Shown here piece after piece: positions 25,659 to 34,241 of a stretch of 64,000 nt of DNA (the stretch's first letter is position 1; each line of letters begins with the position of its first letter). The position numbers and the translations under genes were made by a program. The notes beneath the pieces were generated by a model that saw nothing but the letters and a program-made list of their open reading frames with translations, ran no database searches and was not told the origin of the DNA. Origin of the DNA: Actinomycetota bacterium (GTDB lineage Bacteria; Actinomycetota; Acidimicrobiia; Acidimicrobiales; Ilumatobacteraceae); assembly GCA_016870215.1 (NCBI GenBank), contig VGCD01000005.1, positions 28,541 to 92,540 of the forward strand, read 5' to 3'.

Positions 25659-26870
25659 CTATGAGCACATGACTCGGTCGCGTGCTGCCAAGTCGGCATA
25701 CACGCGTCGCAATCTGGCAGCGGCAAAGTTCCATGTGTATCGCCGTGCACGCTCTGCAGCATTGATGCCGAGAGTTCGAGCCAGTACGGGTTGGTTAACG
25801 AGGTCGGTGACGTGTCGGGCAAACACATCGGGGTCACGATCGGCTACGAGGTAGCCGGTTTGACCATGTTCGACGATGGTCAACAAGCCACCAACTGCAT
25901 TGGCGACGACTGGTGTTCCGCATGCAGCGGCTTCAAGTGCGACAAGTCCGAAACTTTCACTACGGCTCGGAACCAAAACCACATCAGCTGCGCGGTAATA
26001 CGTGCTGAGAATGTGGTGCGGTTGCGGCTCGATGAACTGAACGCGATCGGTAACTCCCAACTCATCGATCAGTTCAAGCATTCGATGCAATTCAGCCACA
26101 CCCTCGGTGCCACTCGCACCACCGACGACGAGCAAGCGTGCATCGGGTCGCGGCACCATGGAGAGAGCACGAATGGTAACATCGAGGCCCTTCAGTGGTT
26201 GGATGCGTCCGACAAACAACAACACAGGCTCATCACCCAATTGCAATGCATGCCTTGCGCCACGCTTGTCACCAGGAGCAAAAAAAGCGTGTTCGACACC
26301 TGGGGCAACAATTTCGAGTGTTCCGGGCGGAGTGCCATACAACTCAATGAACTGACGCTCTTCTTCTGAGCAACTGACACAAATTGCGTCAGCACACCCG
26401 ATGATGCCCATCTCGGCTTGCTCACGCAGTTCCGACTCGGGGTCGCCACCTTGGGCTTTCACTCTGGCAAACGTGTGAAAAGTGGTGACCAGGGGAACAT
26501 TCAAGTCATGTTTCAAACTGTGGCCGGCAAGTCCAGATAACCAGTAGTTCGCATGTACGACATCGGTTCCGCCATTAGCGAGCACATGTTGGGCGACTTT
26601 GTCGGTGAATTCAGGAACAAACGACACCAAATCGTCTTTGGGCATGTCGGGGTCACCCACAGAAATGTGCACGATGCGGTGATTCGGTTCGACTTCCACC
26701 ACAGGCGCGAGTCCTTCACGCCACGCCCGGGTGTAAGTAGTGCAGTCAATGCCTGCGTGTGCAAGACCAGCCACGAGTTCGCGCACGTACACGTTCATTC
26801 CACCACCGTCGCCAACACCAGGTTGAGCGAGCGGAGATGTGTGAAGAGAGAGAACGGCTACGCGTTGCAC
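25659..26870 (-). CDS. mshA: D-inositol-3-phosphate glycosyltransferase (mycothiol synthesis)
   Basis: Retaining GT4-family enzyme that joins N-acetylglucosamine to inositol-3-phosphate, the first step of mycothiol, the actinobacterial substitute for glutathione. 403 residues from GTG. Diagnostic pieces are GVGDGGGMNVYVREL near the start, VHANYWLSGLAGH, FVGRIQPLKGLDVTIRAL and the nucleotide-binding PSRSESFGLVALEAAACGTPVVA. The YbjN partner downstream is conserved elsewhere. Confidence 0.92.
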   Translation of the reverse strand: MQRVAVLSLHTSPLAQPGVGDGGGMNVYVRELVAGLAHAGIDCTTYTRAWREGLAPVVEVEPNHRIVHISVGDPDMPKDDLVSFVPEFTDKVAQHVLANGGTDVVHANYWLSGLAGHSLKHDLNVPLVTTFHTFARVKAQGGDPESELREQAEMGIIGCADAICVSCSEEERQFIELYGTPPGTLEIVAPGVEHAFFAPGDKRGARHALQLGDEPVLLFVGRIQPLKGLDVTIRALSMVPRPDARLLVVGGASGTEGVAELHRMLELIDELGVTDRVQFIEPQPHHILSTYYRAADVVLVPSRSESFGLVALEAAACGTPVVANAVGGLLTIVEHGQTGYLVADRDPDVFARHVTDLVNQPVLARTLGINAAERARRYTWNFAAARLRRVYADLAARDRVMCS

Positions 26871-26908
26871 AGGAAGGTCAACCTACCCATGAGGCAGAAC
26901 ATTCCCGT

Positions 26909-27316
26909 CTAGTGCGAAGAAGGTGGCTCTACAGGACCGACGTATGAGCGATACACGCTGAGAAGCGTCTGTTTTTGCTCTGCGGTCAGATGTGGATCAG
27001 CTGCAATTGCATGCGACACGCTGGGAGATGACTCATGGGCCTCTGGGTCGAGGATGCCGGCACGTACGTACAAACTCTCGGATGAGATCTCGAGGGCGCG
27101 CGCTATCTGCTGAAGGATGCTTGCCGATGGTCGACGAATTCCGCGTTCAATCTGCGACAGGTAGGGATTTGAGACTCCCGCCGCTTTCGCAAGGTCGCGG
27201 ATGCTGTGTTGTGCAGCTTCGCGTTGCTGTTTGATGAAGTCGCCAACGTCGCGAAGGCGGTCAGAGGGAGAACGATCAGATGATCTGTCGTGAGGCGACG
27301 CGCTCTGTTCTGTCAT
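26909..27316 (-). CDS. XRE-family helix-turn-helix regulator
   Basis: 135-residue DNA-binding protein with one Cro/C1-type HTH (about 23-78: VGDFIKQQREAAQHSIRDLA, then AGVSNPYLSQIERGIRRPS). The C-terminal part is short and has no ligand domain. The ATG overlaps the upstream gene stop (ATGA), so it is translated with the RsiG-like protein. Such coupling suggests a joint regulatory module. Confidence 0.88.
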   Translation of the reverse strand: MTEQSASPHDRSSDRSPSDRLRDVGDFIKQQREAAQHSIRDLAKAAGVSNPYLSQIERGIRRPSASILQQIARALEISSESLYVRAGILDPEAHESSPSVSHAIAADPHLTAEQKQTLLSVYRSYVGPVEPPSSH

Positions 27317-27798
27317 CTGTTCTCGAGCACTGCACCAGCACCGCCCTCTTTCAGGCGCCGCACGAGCTCGGCGGTGAGGGCATCTATTTGCTCGAACAAA
27401 TCGTGACGGTCGCGAGAACACGATTGCTCAAAGAGGGACAGTGCGCTGTCGAGCGCCGACAGCGACGAATCTGACAATGAATCCAAGTCTTCAAAGTTGA
27501 ATTCAGCACAGAGTTCATCGAGTTGCGCTGCGAGCGGGTCGTCCGTCGGCACGATCGTTTCACGAGGTGGCCGTGCACTGCCACCACCGTGCTGTTGCCC
27601 GAACACATCAGCAAGGCGTGCAGCAAGGTCTCGTGAATCTGCCGGAGCACCGTTAGCACGACGCCGTTGTTCGTCATGCACCAAATCAATGCGACCCTGA
27701 GCGAGACGTCGCACGAAGGACACGACGTCTTCTTGGCGTTGCAACTCACCACGTCGTGCTCGAATGTCTGCAAGAGAAAGCGAAGAAAAATCAGTCAT
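27313..27798 (-). CDS. RsiG-like anti-sigma protein with c-di-GMP-type motif
   Basis: 161 residues forming two helical segments separated by a flexible middle. Helix 1 contains E23-x3-S27-x2-R30-x3-Q34-x3-D38, an exact match to the c-di-GMP-binding motif described for Streptomyces RsiG, the anti-sigma factor of WhiG. Helix 2 contains E124-x3-S128-x2-R131-x3-F135-x3-D139, the same motif with Gln replaced by Phe. RQEDVVSFVRRLAQGRIDLV is the conserved-looking core. No sigma factor gene is in the window. Its neighbours are a MoaD-like gene and an XRE regulator, with overlapping codons on both sides. The function is inferred from the motif. Confidence 0.7.
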   Translation of the reverse strand: MTDFSSLSLADIRARRGELQRQEDVVSFVRRLAQGRIDLVHDEQRRRANGAPADSRDLAARLADVFGQQHGGGSARPPRETIVPTDDPLAAQLDELCAEFNFEDLDSLSDSSLSALDSALSLFEQSCSRDRHDLFEQIDALTAELVRRLKEGGAGAVLENR

Positions 27799-28037
27799 TG
27801 ACTTCCACCAGACACAGGGGGCAACACAGCCACTTCGTCTTCGTCGGACACTTGCATGGACGGGATCGCTTCCTCGCCGTTCAGCCACACTTTGCACGTG
27901 GTAAGCACGACACCGAAGTGAGTGCCGTATTTCGCCACTGCTGCCTCGAGCACATCACTGATTGTGTCACCAGCAAGAGTGTCTGCGGCGGTTCCTGCTG
28001 CCTCACGTGCTGCGGCGAACAATCGCACCCGCGCCAT
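27795..28037 (-). CDS. MoaD/ThiS-family sulfur-carrier-like protein
   Basis: 80-residue beta-grasp protein (ARVRLFAAAREAAG at the start, LNGEEAIPSMQVSDEDEVAVLPPVSGG at the end). Functional carriers end in Gly-Gly; here two residues, Ser-Gln, follow the diglycine, so activation would need trimming. Its stop overlaps the start of the RsiG-like gene (ATGA). First gene of a leaderless operon. Confidence 0.85.
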   Translation of the reverse strand: MARVRLFAAAREAAGTAADTLAGDTISDVLEAAVAKYGTHFGVVLTTCKVWLNGEEAIPSMQVSDEDEVAVLPPVSGGSQ

Positions 28038-28043
28038 AAGACG

Positions 28044-28049
28044 AGCGTA
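28044..28049 (-). promoter_or_regulatory. -10 element, leaderless start of the moaD-like operon
   Basis: TACGCT with six bases to the ATG at 28037. It is only 10 bases away from the -10 of the divergent phosphatase gene. Confidence 0.55.
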
Positions 28050-28059
28050 CTCGTGGCGA

Positions 28060-28065
28060 TACCCT
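28060..28065 (+). promoter_or_regulatory. -10 element, leaderless start of the phosphatase gene
   Basis: TACCCT with seven bases to the GTG at 28073. Confidence 0.5.
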
Positions 28066-28072
28066 TGAGTTC

Positions 28073-28687
28073 GTGCCTTCTCACACCTCGTCGACGAGCT
28101 TTCTCGTCATCCGACACGGTGAAAGTGAATGGAACGCACAGCGACGTTGGCAAGGACAGGCCGACCCGCCGCTGACAGATCTTGGTCGCACTCAGGCTCA
28201 TGCTGCCGTCGAGAAACTTGGCTCGTTCGATCTTCTCGCGAGTAGCGACCTGCAGCGGGCACGAACCACCGCAGAAATCATCGGCCACCGCCTCGGAATC
28301 GAACTTCTTCCGGCTGACCAACGACTCCGCGAGACCGATGTGGGCGAATGGCAGGGACTAACCGTCGAAGAGATTGAGGCGGCTTACCCCGGATATTTGG
28401 AACGTCATGAACGTCCCCCGAACTTCGAATCCAACGAGTCCGTGATCGGCCGCTTTACTGCAGCGCTCGCTGACTTGTCGGAGGTGTGTCCGGGTGGCCA
28501 AGTACTTGTCGTCGCGCATGCTGGAGTTCTACGTGTCATGAGGCGCGCGTTGGGCATGAGTGATCCGCGCATTCCCAACTTGGGTGGCTGCACTTTCACT
28601 TTTCATCATCGGCCAAGTGGCTCTGATCTCATTCCTGGCGACATTGTTGAACTCGTTGATCATGGCGCTATCAGTGAAGCGCTCTAG
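28073..28687 (+). CDS. Histidine phosphatase family protein (phosphoglycerate mutase-like)
   Basis: 204 residues. The catalytic motif is VIRHGESEWN (His at about 14), with LASSDLQRARTTAEII, the acid/base region LRETDVGEWQG, and the second histidine in VVAHAGVLRVM. Such proteins may be cofactor-dependent phosphoglycerate mutases or broad phosphatases; the sequence alone does not decide. Followed by an MFS gene 20 bases downstream. Confidence 0.88.
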   Translation: MPSHTSSTSFLVIRHGESEWNAQRRWQGQADPPLTDLGRTQAHAAVEKLGSFDLLASSDLQRARTTAEIIGHRLGIELLPADQRLRETDVGEWQGLTVEEIEAAYPGYLERHERPPNFESNESVIGRFTAALADLSEVCPGGQVLVVAHAGVLRVMRRALGMSDPRIPNLGGCTFTFHHRPSGSDLIPGDIVELVDHGAISEAL

Positions 28688-28707
28688 AAGACACGGCTAC
28701 TGAAATC

Positions 28708-29907
28708 ATGTTTGGTCGCAGGCTTGACGACACGTACGCGCCCGAAGTTCGTGAGCACCTCACCACACTGACTGTGGCGCGTCTGGTGTCGAATGCGTGT
28801 TATCGCTTCGCTCCTCCGTTTGTGGCGACCATCGCGCGTGGTTTCGACGTAACGGTCAGCCAACTCGGACTCGCGCTGATGGTTGGCGAGTTGGCCGGAC
28901 TGCTTGCACCATTTGTTGGAAAAGTCATCGATCGAAACAGGCGTCGGAATTCGATGCTCGTCGGAATGTCAGCGATTGTTGCGAGCGTCGTTCTTGCTTC
29001 CATGTCAAACAGCGTCGCATTATTCACCGTCGCGGTGTTCGCTCTCAGTGTGTCGAAGGTCATCTTTGATTCATCGATGGTTGTGTGGATCAATGACCAT
29101 GTTCCATATGCACGCCGTGGCCGCGTCATCGGAATCATCGAGACTTCCTGGGCGCTCGGATTACTCGTCGGAGTACTCGCGATGGGTCTTGTCACTGAAC
29201 TCATCAATTGGCGCGCCGGATATCTGCTTGGCGCAGTTGCGATGTTCTTGTCACTTGTGGCTGTCGCACAGAAATTGCCGGCCGAACCTCCACGACCTTC
29301 TGAAGATTTGGGCGTCAAAGGATCTCTTCGTGGCTCACCACTTCTTATTGTTGGCACGATGTTTTGCCTTATGGCTGCGAGTCAGTCTTTGGGCATCACA
29401 TTCGGTGCGTGGCTTGAAGACGATCATGGGGCAAACGCAGCTGCAATCTCCGGAGTCGTGTTTTTTCTTGGAGCGCTCGAGCTGCTCGCCAGCATCACCA
29501 GCGCCCGCCGCACTGATACCTGGGGTAAAGAACGAAGTGTGATGTACGGCGCAGCCATCATGGTTCCGAGCGGACTGTTGATGGTCGTAGGTGCAAACCA
29601 TGTCCTGATCGGGCTCGTGCTCTTCATCGTGTTCATCGGAGCATTCGAATTCGCAGTGGTGAGTGCTTTGCCGATTGCGGCCAATCTCATTCCCGGAAGC
29701 ACGGGTGTTGGGCTCGGGGCGGCTGTCGGAGCCGGAACTTTTGGTCGCGCAGTGATGTCTGCGATTGCGACAGCCCTCTACGAATCCCGTGGGTTTGCAG
29801 CGCCAGGGTTGGTCGGAGCCACTTTGGCTCTGTTGGCTGGGCTCTTGACGTTCGCTTACTCGCGAACGCAACACGTCACGCTGAAGGGTGCGAATATCGA
29901 CTGGTGA
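28708..29907 (+). CDS. Major facilitator superfamily transporter
   Basis: 399 residues with about 12 membrane helices. The loop between helices 2 and 3 reads FVGKVIDRNRRRNSM, the usual MFS basic signature, and a repeat-like break occurs near residue 195. Substrate unknown. The last 32 bases overlap the end of nadE on the other strand. Confidence 0.85.
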   Translation: MFGRRLDDTYAPEVREHLTTLTVARLVSNACYRFAPPFVATIARGFDVTVSQLGLALMVGELAGLLAPFVGKVIDRNRRRNSMLVGMSAIVASVVLASMSNSVALFTVAVFALSVSKVIFDSSMVVWINDHVPYARRGRVIGIIETSWALGLLVGVLAMGLVTELINWRAGYLLGAVAMFLSLVAVAQKLPAEPPRPSEDLGVKGSLRGSPLLIVGTMFCLMAASQSLGITFGAWLEDDHGANAAAISGVVFFLGALELLASITSARRTDTWGKERSVMYGAAIMVPSGLLMVVGANHVLIGLVLFIVFIGAFEFAVVSALPIAANLIPGSTGVGLGAAVGAGTFGRAVMSAIATALYESRGFAAPGLVGATLALLAGLLTFAYSRTQHVTLKGANIDW

Positions 29908-31507
29908 TTGGCATACGTCGGTCTTTGCCAAATGCCTTTGTCGACACACGCACACCTGGCGCACATTGTCGGCGCTTGTATTCATTGAGATCGATGAGTC
30001 GTGCAATTCGACGCACCACCGACTCGTCAAATCCGCGAGTAACAATTTCAGACACCGTGAGGTCGCCATCCACGTAGAGACGCACAATTGGGTCAAGCAC
30101 CTCGTATGGCGGAAGGCTCTGATCATCGCGCTGATCTGGACGCAACTCCGCTGACGGGGGCTTCACGAGAACTGACTCGGGAATGATGTCTCGACCTGCT
30201 CGTTCATTGACGCGCCGACACAATGCGTACACCTCGGTCTTTAAGACATCTTTGATGACCGCATAGCCACCCACTGAGTCGCCATAGATCGTGAAGTAAC
30301 CAACAGCCATTTCGCTCTTGTTGCCTGTCGTCAGCACCATCCAGTTGAACTTGTTCGACAAGGCCATCAATGTTGCTCCACGACAACGACTCTGCAAGTT
30401 CTCTTCAGTGAGGTCAGGCTCGCGGCCAGAAAATGATGGTGCAAGCATTGATAGATACGACGTGAATGCCTCTTCAATCGGCACGACGCGGTAATCAATG
30501 CCGAGATTCACTGCCAATGCTTCCGCATCATCGAGTGATCCTTGACTGCTGTACCTCGATGGCATTGCTACACCGTGCACATGTTCAGCACCGAGTGCTT
30601 CGACTGCGATACACGCGACAAGCGTTGAATCGATACCACCGGACAGTCCGATGAGAACGTCGGTGAACCCATTTTTGCGTACATAGTCACGGGTGCCAAG
30701 AACGAGCGCGCGATACATACGGTCGATGTCGTCGCTCGTTTGGGTTGATGCTGTCGGAAGTTGACTTCGCCCGTCAACTTCCAGATCGACTACAAGAAAA
30801 TCCTCCTCGAATGGCTTGCCACGCGCGACGACTCTTCCTGACGAGTCAATGACGAGGCTCGCACCATCGAACACCAACTCATCTTGTCCACCCACCTGAT
30901 TGACATAAACGATGGCGCACGAGTTGGCGCGGGCACGTTCGATGAGCATCGCTTCTCGCTCGCCGTGTTTGCCAGAGTGAAATGGTGACCCGTTCAAACT
31001 CAACACAATTCGCGCACCGGCAGCAACCTGTTTGGTGACTGGTCCGTCAGTCGCCCAGATGTCCTCGCAGATTGACATCGCGCACACAGATTCACCGAGA
31101 TTGAAGACCCCGTGGTCGCCTGCACCAGGTCCCGGTGTGAAGTACCGCTCTTCATCGAACACGGCGTAGTTCGGCAGAAGTCGCTTGCGATAGACCGCCT
31201 CGATGCCGCCATTCGCGCACAGCGCCGCAGCGTTATAGATGTGGTCGCCGTCGAAGTCGACAAATCCGATGATTGCTCGGCAGTCGCGGGTCTTCTCGGC
31301 GAAGCGATGCACGGCCAGCACATTGTCCTCGACAAATCGACGCTTCAACACGAGATCCTCTGGCGGATAACCGACCAGCATCAACTCGGGGAAGACCACA
31401 ACGTCACAGCCTTCGCCTTCAGCACGGGCGTACAAGTCCCCCGCACGAGCGGCGTTGCCAGAGATGTCGCCCACGGTCGGGTTCACCTGGGCCAGCGCAA
31501 TCCTCAC
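29876..31507 (-). CDS. nadE: Glutamine-dependent NAD+ synthetase
   Basis: Amidates nicotinic acid adenine dinucleotide to NAD+. The N-terminal nitrilase-type glutaminase domain (about 1-260; E in VVFPELMLVGYPPEDL, K in YRKRLLPNY, catalytic Cys in MSICEDIWAT) channels ammonia to the C-terminal synthetase with the P-loop LSGGIDSTLVACI. From the GTG at 31507 it is 543 residues. The frame is open for 31 codons upstream, but VRIALAQVNPTVGD is the natural domain start. Confidence 0.93.
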   Translation of the reverse strand: MRIALAQVNPTVGDISGNAARAGDLYARAEGEGCDVVVFPELMLVGYPPEDLVLKRRFVEDNVLAVHRFAEKTRDCRAIIGFVDFDGDHIYNAAALCANGGIEAVYRKRLLPNYAVFDEERYFTPGPGAGDHGVFNLGESVCAMSICEDIWATDGPVTKQVAAGARIVLSLNGSPFHSGKHGEREAMLIERARANSCAIVYVNQVGGQDELVFDGASLVIDSSGRVVARGKPFEEDFLVVDLEVDGRSQLPTASTQTSDDIDRMYRALVLGTRDYVRKNGFTDVLIGLSGGIDSTLVACIAVEALGAEHVHGVAMPSRYSSQGSLDDAEALAVNLGIDYRVVPIEEAFTSYLSMLAPSFSGREPDLTEENLQSRCRGATLMALSNKFNWMVLTTGNKSEMAVGYFTIYGDSVGGYAVIKDVLKTEVYALCRRVNERAGRDIIPESVLVKPPSAELRPDQRDDQSLPPYEVLDPIVRLYVDGDLTVSEIVTRGFDESVVRRIARLIDLNEYKRRQCAPGVRVSTKAFGKDRRMPITSRYSHPSA

Positions 31508-31629
31508 GCCACTCGTTTTACCAACCGTCACAAGAAGCGAGGCTACCCACGCGTCACCTCGTGAGAATGGGGGCGCGGCGCCCTCAAATTCAGCCGACAT
31601 CGGCTCGGAGTCACCATTTCTCGGGTCAT

Positions 31630-31667
31630 TTCACACTGCCGTAACAGTCGGGTTACAGACAAGCAAA
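31630..31667. promoter_or_regulatory. GlnR-box-like repeat upstream of glnII
   Basis: TTCAC-N6-GTAAC-N6-GTTAC-N6-GCAAA: four pentamers at exact 11-base steps. Actinobacterial GlnR sites are pentamers of the type GTnAC and GAAAC separated by six bases. The repeat is about 95 bases before the glnII start, and a glnR-like gene lies 3 kb downstream in the same cluster. Confidence 0.6.
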
Positions 31668-31738
31668 GGCTTCTTGGCAGGCTGTAGCGACTAAATCACT
31701 CGGACGACGCTCACTCGATGGGTAGGTCCCAAAGACAA

Positions 31739-31744
31739 AGGACA
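31739..31744 (+). promoter_or_regulatory. Ribosome-binding site of glnII
   Basis: AAAGGA-type purine run six bases before the GTG at 31750 fixes the start. Confidence 0.5.
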
Positions 31745-31749
31745 GCACT

Positions 31750-32763
31750 GTGCCCATTCAGGCCGAATACATCTGGATAGACGGAACAAAGCCCACCCCC
31801 CTCCTTCGTTCCAAGACAAAGGTCCTGCCGGATTACGCCGGCGCGATCTCTGACATGCCAATCGACGAGTGGGGTTTCGACGGTTCGTCAACCGAACAAG
31901 CAACTGGAGAATCCTCCGACTGCATCTTGAAGCCGGTGTTCCACTGCCCCGACCCCATTCGTGGCGGCAAGAACGTCATCGTGATGTGTGAAGTGTTGCT
32001 CGCCGCTACTGGTGAACCACACCCCACCAACACACGCGGAGCATGTGAAGCAGCTGCGAAGAAGTACGCAGATGCAGAAATGATCTACGGCATCGAGCAG
32101 GAATACACCATGTTGCGTCTCGACGGAACTCCACTCGGATTCCCCGAGGGTGGTTACCCAGCACCGCAGGGTCCGTACTACTGCGGCGTCGGTGCAGGTC
32201 GCGTGGTCGGTCGCGAAATCGTCGAGCGTCACACTCAGGCGTGCATCGATGCAGGCCTTCGCATCTCTGGCACCAACGCAGAAGTGATGCCTGGTCAGTG
32301 GGAATTCCAAATCGGACCATTGAGCGCGACAGCGGTCAGTGACCATCTCAATGTCGGTCGTTGGTTGCTGCATCGCATCGCCGAGGACTACGACGTGGTC
32401 ATCTCGTTCGACGCGAAGCCCGAGAAGGGTGACTGGAACGGTGCAGGTGCACACACCAACTTCTCAACCCGTGCCATGCGTGACAACTACGAAGCAGTCA
32501 TCGCCGCGTGCGAGAAGCTCGGTACGCGCGTGCTCGAGCATGTCGAGAACTACGGACACGACATCCAGAGCCGCCTCACCGGAAAGCACGAGACTGCGCC
32601 GTGGAACAAGTACAGCTACGGCGTGTCAAACCGTGGGGCGTCTGTACGTATTCCGTGGCAGGTCGCACGCGACAAGCGCGGTTATGCAGAAGACCGTCGT
32701 CCGAACGCCAACTGCGATCCTTACTTAGTCACGCGGTTGATTCTCGAGACCGTCCTCGGTTAA
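31750..32763 (+). CDS. glnII: Glutamine synthetase, type II (GlnII)
   Basis: Eukaryote-like GSII, 337 residues, which joins ammonia to glutamate. Markers are AEYIWIDGT near the start, LPDYAGAISDMPIDEWGFDGSS in parts, the metal-binding YGIEQEYTML, VGRWLLHRIAEDY, and the glutamate/ATP site GDWNGAGAHTNFST. GSII is found only in some bacteria (Streptomyces, rhizobia) beside a GSI. Followed by a strong hairpin terminator. Confidence 0.95.
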   Translation: MPIQAEYIWIDGTKPTPLLRSKTKVLPDYAGAISDMPIDEWGFDGSSTEQATGESSDCILKPVFHCPDPIRGGKNVIVMCEVLLAATGEPHPTNTRGACEAAAKKYADAEMIYGIEQEYTMLRLDGTPLGFPEGGYPAPQGPYYCGVGAGRVVGREIVERHTQACIDAGLRISGTNAEVMPGQWEFQIGPLSATAVSDHLNVGRWLLHRIAEDYDVVISFDAKPEKGDWNGAGAHTNFSTRAMRDNYEAVIAACEKLGTRVLEHVENYGHDIQSRLTGKHETAPWNKYSYGVSNRGASVRIPWQVARDKRGYAEDRRPNANCDPYLVTRLILETVLG

Positions 32764-32799
32764 GGAATTGCGGTTCCACACCGCACACAAACGACATCC

Positions 32800-32821
32800 G
32801 CGGGGGCCTTCGGGCCCCCGC
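32800..32821 (+). terminator. Hairpin terminator after glnII
   Basis: Perfect 9-bp stem GCGGGGGCC/GGCCCCCGC with a TTCG tetraloop, 36 bases after the glnII stop. Only a weak T-containing tail (AAGCATTTA) follows, as is common in actinobacteria. Confidence 0.75.
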
Positions 32822-32883
32822 AAGCATTTATGGACCGAACCACCATTCGGTGCGGAGATTGACAAGACACACGGCAGACTGGC

Positions 32884-32890
32884 GAGGTGA
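32884..32890 (+). promoter_or_regulatory. Strong ribosome-binding site of the GSI gene
   Basis: GAGGTGA, a seven-base match to the anti-Shine-Dalgarno sequence, five bases before the ATG at 32896. It selects this ATG over the in-frame GTG at 32887. Confidence 0.65.
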
Positions 32891-32895
32891 GCGAG

Positions 32896-34233
32896 ATGCT
32901 CGATCAACAACGTGACTACGTATTGCGGACAGTGGAGGAACGCGGCGTGCGTCTGGTGCGCCTGTGGTTCACCGACGTGCTCGGCACGCTCAAGAGCTTT
33001 GCCATCAGCCCGGCAGAGCTCGAAAATGCACTGAACGACGGCATGACATTCGATGGTTCGTCCATCAACGGATACAGCCGCGTGCAGGAAAGCGACGTGC
33101 TCGCGATTCCCGACCCGAACACATTCGAGGTCATGCCATGGGTCGACCAGAAGAGTGCAGAAGCACGGGTGTTCTGCGACATCCACAAACTCGATGGCGC
33201 ACCATTCGAAGGTGATCCACGTCAGATTCTTCGTCGCAATCTCGATGCAGCGCGTGCTCAGGGCTTCGAATTTCTTCTTGCTCCCGACATGGAGTACTTC
33301 TACTTCGCACCTCCGCAACCTGGCGTCGCGCCCCAGCCCCTGGATGAGGGTGGCTTCTTCGATCTCACAAGTTCCGATGTCGCTTCCTCACTTCGCAAAG
33401 AGACCATCCGCACTCTCGAGACCATGGGCATTCCTGTGGAGTACTCATTCCACGAAGATGCGCCAAGCCAACAAGAGATTGACCTTCGCCACACCGATGC
33501 ACTCACCATGGCCGACAGCGTCATGACATTTCGTGTAGTGGTGAAAGAAATAGCCGCATCACACGGAGTGCATGCAACTTTCATGCCCAAACCATTGGAA
33601 GGCGTGCAGGGATCTGGCATGCATCTGCACATGTCGCTTTTCAAAGGTGACTCGAACGCCTTCTACGACGAGAACGACCCCTACAACTTGTCGCCAGTGG
33701 CAAAACAGTTCATGGCCGGTCTCATCCGACATGCGGCCGAAATTACCGCCATCACAAACCAAACGGTCAACAGTTACAAACGACTCGTACCTGGGTTCGA
33801 AGCACCAGTGCACATCACCTGGGCGCGCAACAACGTGAGTGGGCTCATCCGAGTTCCCATTCCAAAGCGTGGTAACCCGAATGCAACTCGCATCGAGTAT
33901 CGCTCGCCAGACCCAGCCACCAATCCGTACCTTGCGTTCTCGGTGATTCTTGCTGCAGGTCTAAAGGGCATTCGCGAGAGATATGAACTTCCCACCGAAG
34001 CCGACGCGAACTTGTTCGAGATGGGCGATGACGTCGTCGAGAAGCTCGGCATCCAACAACTTCCACAATTGTTGGCCGACGCATTGAAAGTCATGGAAAG
34101 CTCACAACTCGTTGCCGACTGCCTGGGCGAGCACACATTCGAATGGTTCTTGCGCAATAAGCGCGATGAATGGCGTGCATACAAGACCCAAGTAACTCCG
34201 TTCGAGTTGAACCGTTATCTGAAGTCGATGTAG
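32896..34233 (+). CDS. glnA: Glutamine synthetase, type I (GSI, short form)
   Basis: 445 residues. Core motifs are FDGSSINGYSRVQESD, LAPDMEYFYF, GSGMHLHMSLFKGD, the ATP site KRLVPGFEAPVHITWA and NPYLAFSVILAAGLKGI. The tyrosine-containing adenylylation segment of GSI-beta enzymes is not visible, so GlnE-type modification is not expected. It most resembles mycobacterial GlnA2. It lies between glnII and the glnR-like gene, which starts eight bases after its stop. Confidence 0.94.
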   Translation: MLDQQRDYVLRTVEERGVRLVRLWFTDVLGTLKSFAISPAELENALNDGMTFDGSSINGYSRVQESDVLAIPDPNTFEVMPWVDQKSAEARVFCDIHKLDGAPFEGDPRQILRRNLDAARAQGFEFLLAPDMEYFYFAPPQPGVAPQPLDEGGFFDLTSSDVASSLRKETIRTLETMGIPVEYSFHEDAPSQQEIDLRHTDALTMADSVMTFRVVVKEIAASHGVHATFMPKPLEGVQGSGMHLHMSLFKGDSNAFYDENDPYNLSPVAKQFMAGLIRHAAEITAITNQTVNSYKRLVPGFEAPVHITWARNNVSGLIRVPIPKRGNPNATRIEYRSPDPATNPYLAFSVILAAGLKGIRERYELPTEADANLFEMGDDVVEKLGIQQLPQLLADALKVMESSQLVADCLGEHTFEWFLRNKRDEWRAYKTQVTPFELNRYLKSM

Positions 34234-34241
34234 GTGGTGTG

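Noticed and set aside
32859..32864. TTGACA as the -35 of a GSI gene promoter
   Set aside because: No -10 hexamer at 16-18 bases; the strong ribosome-binding site and ATG follow too closely.
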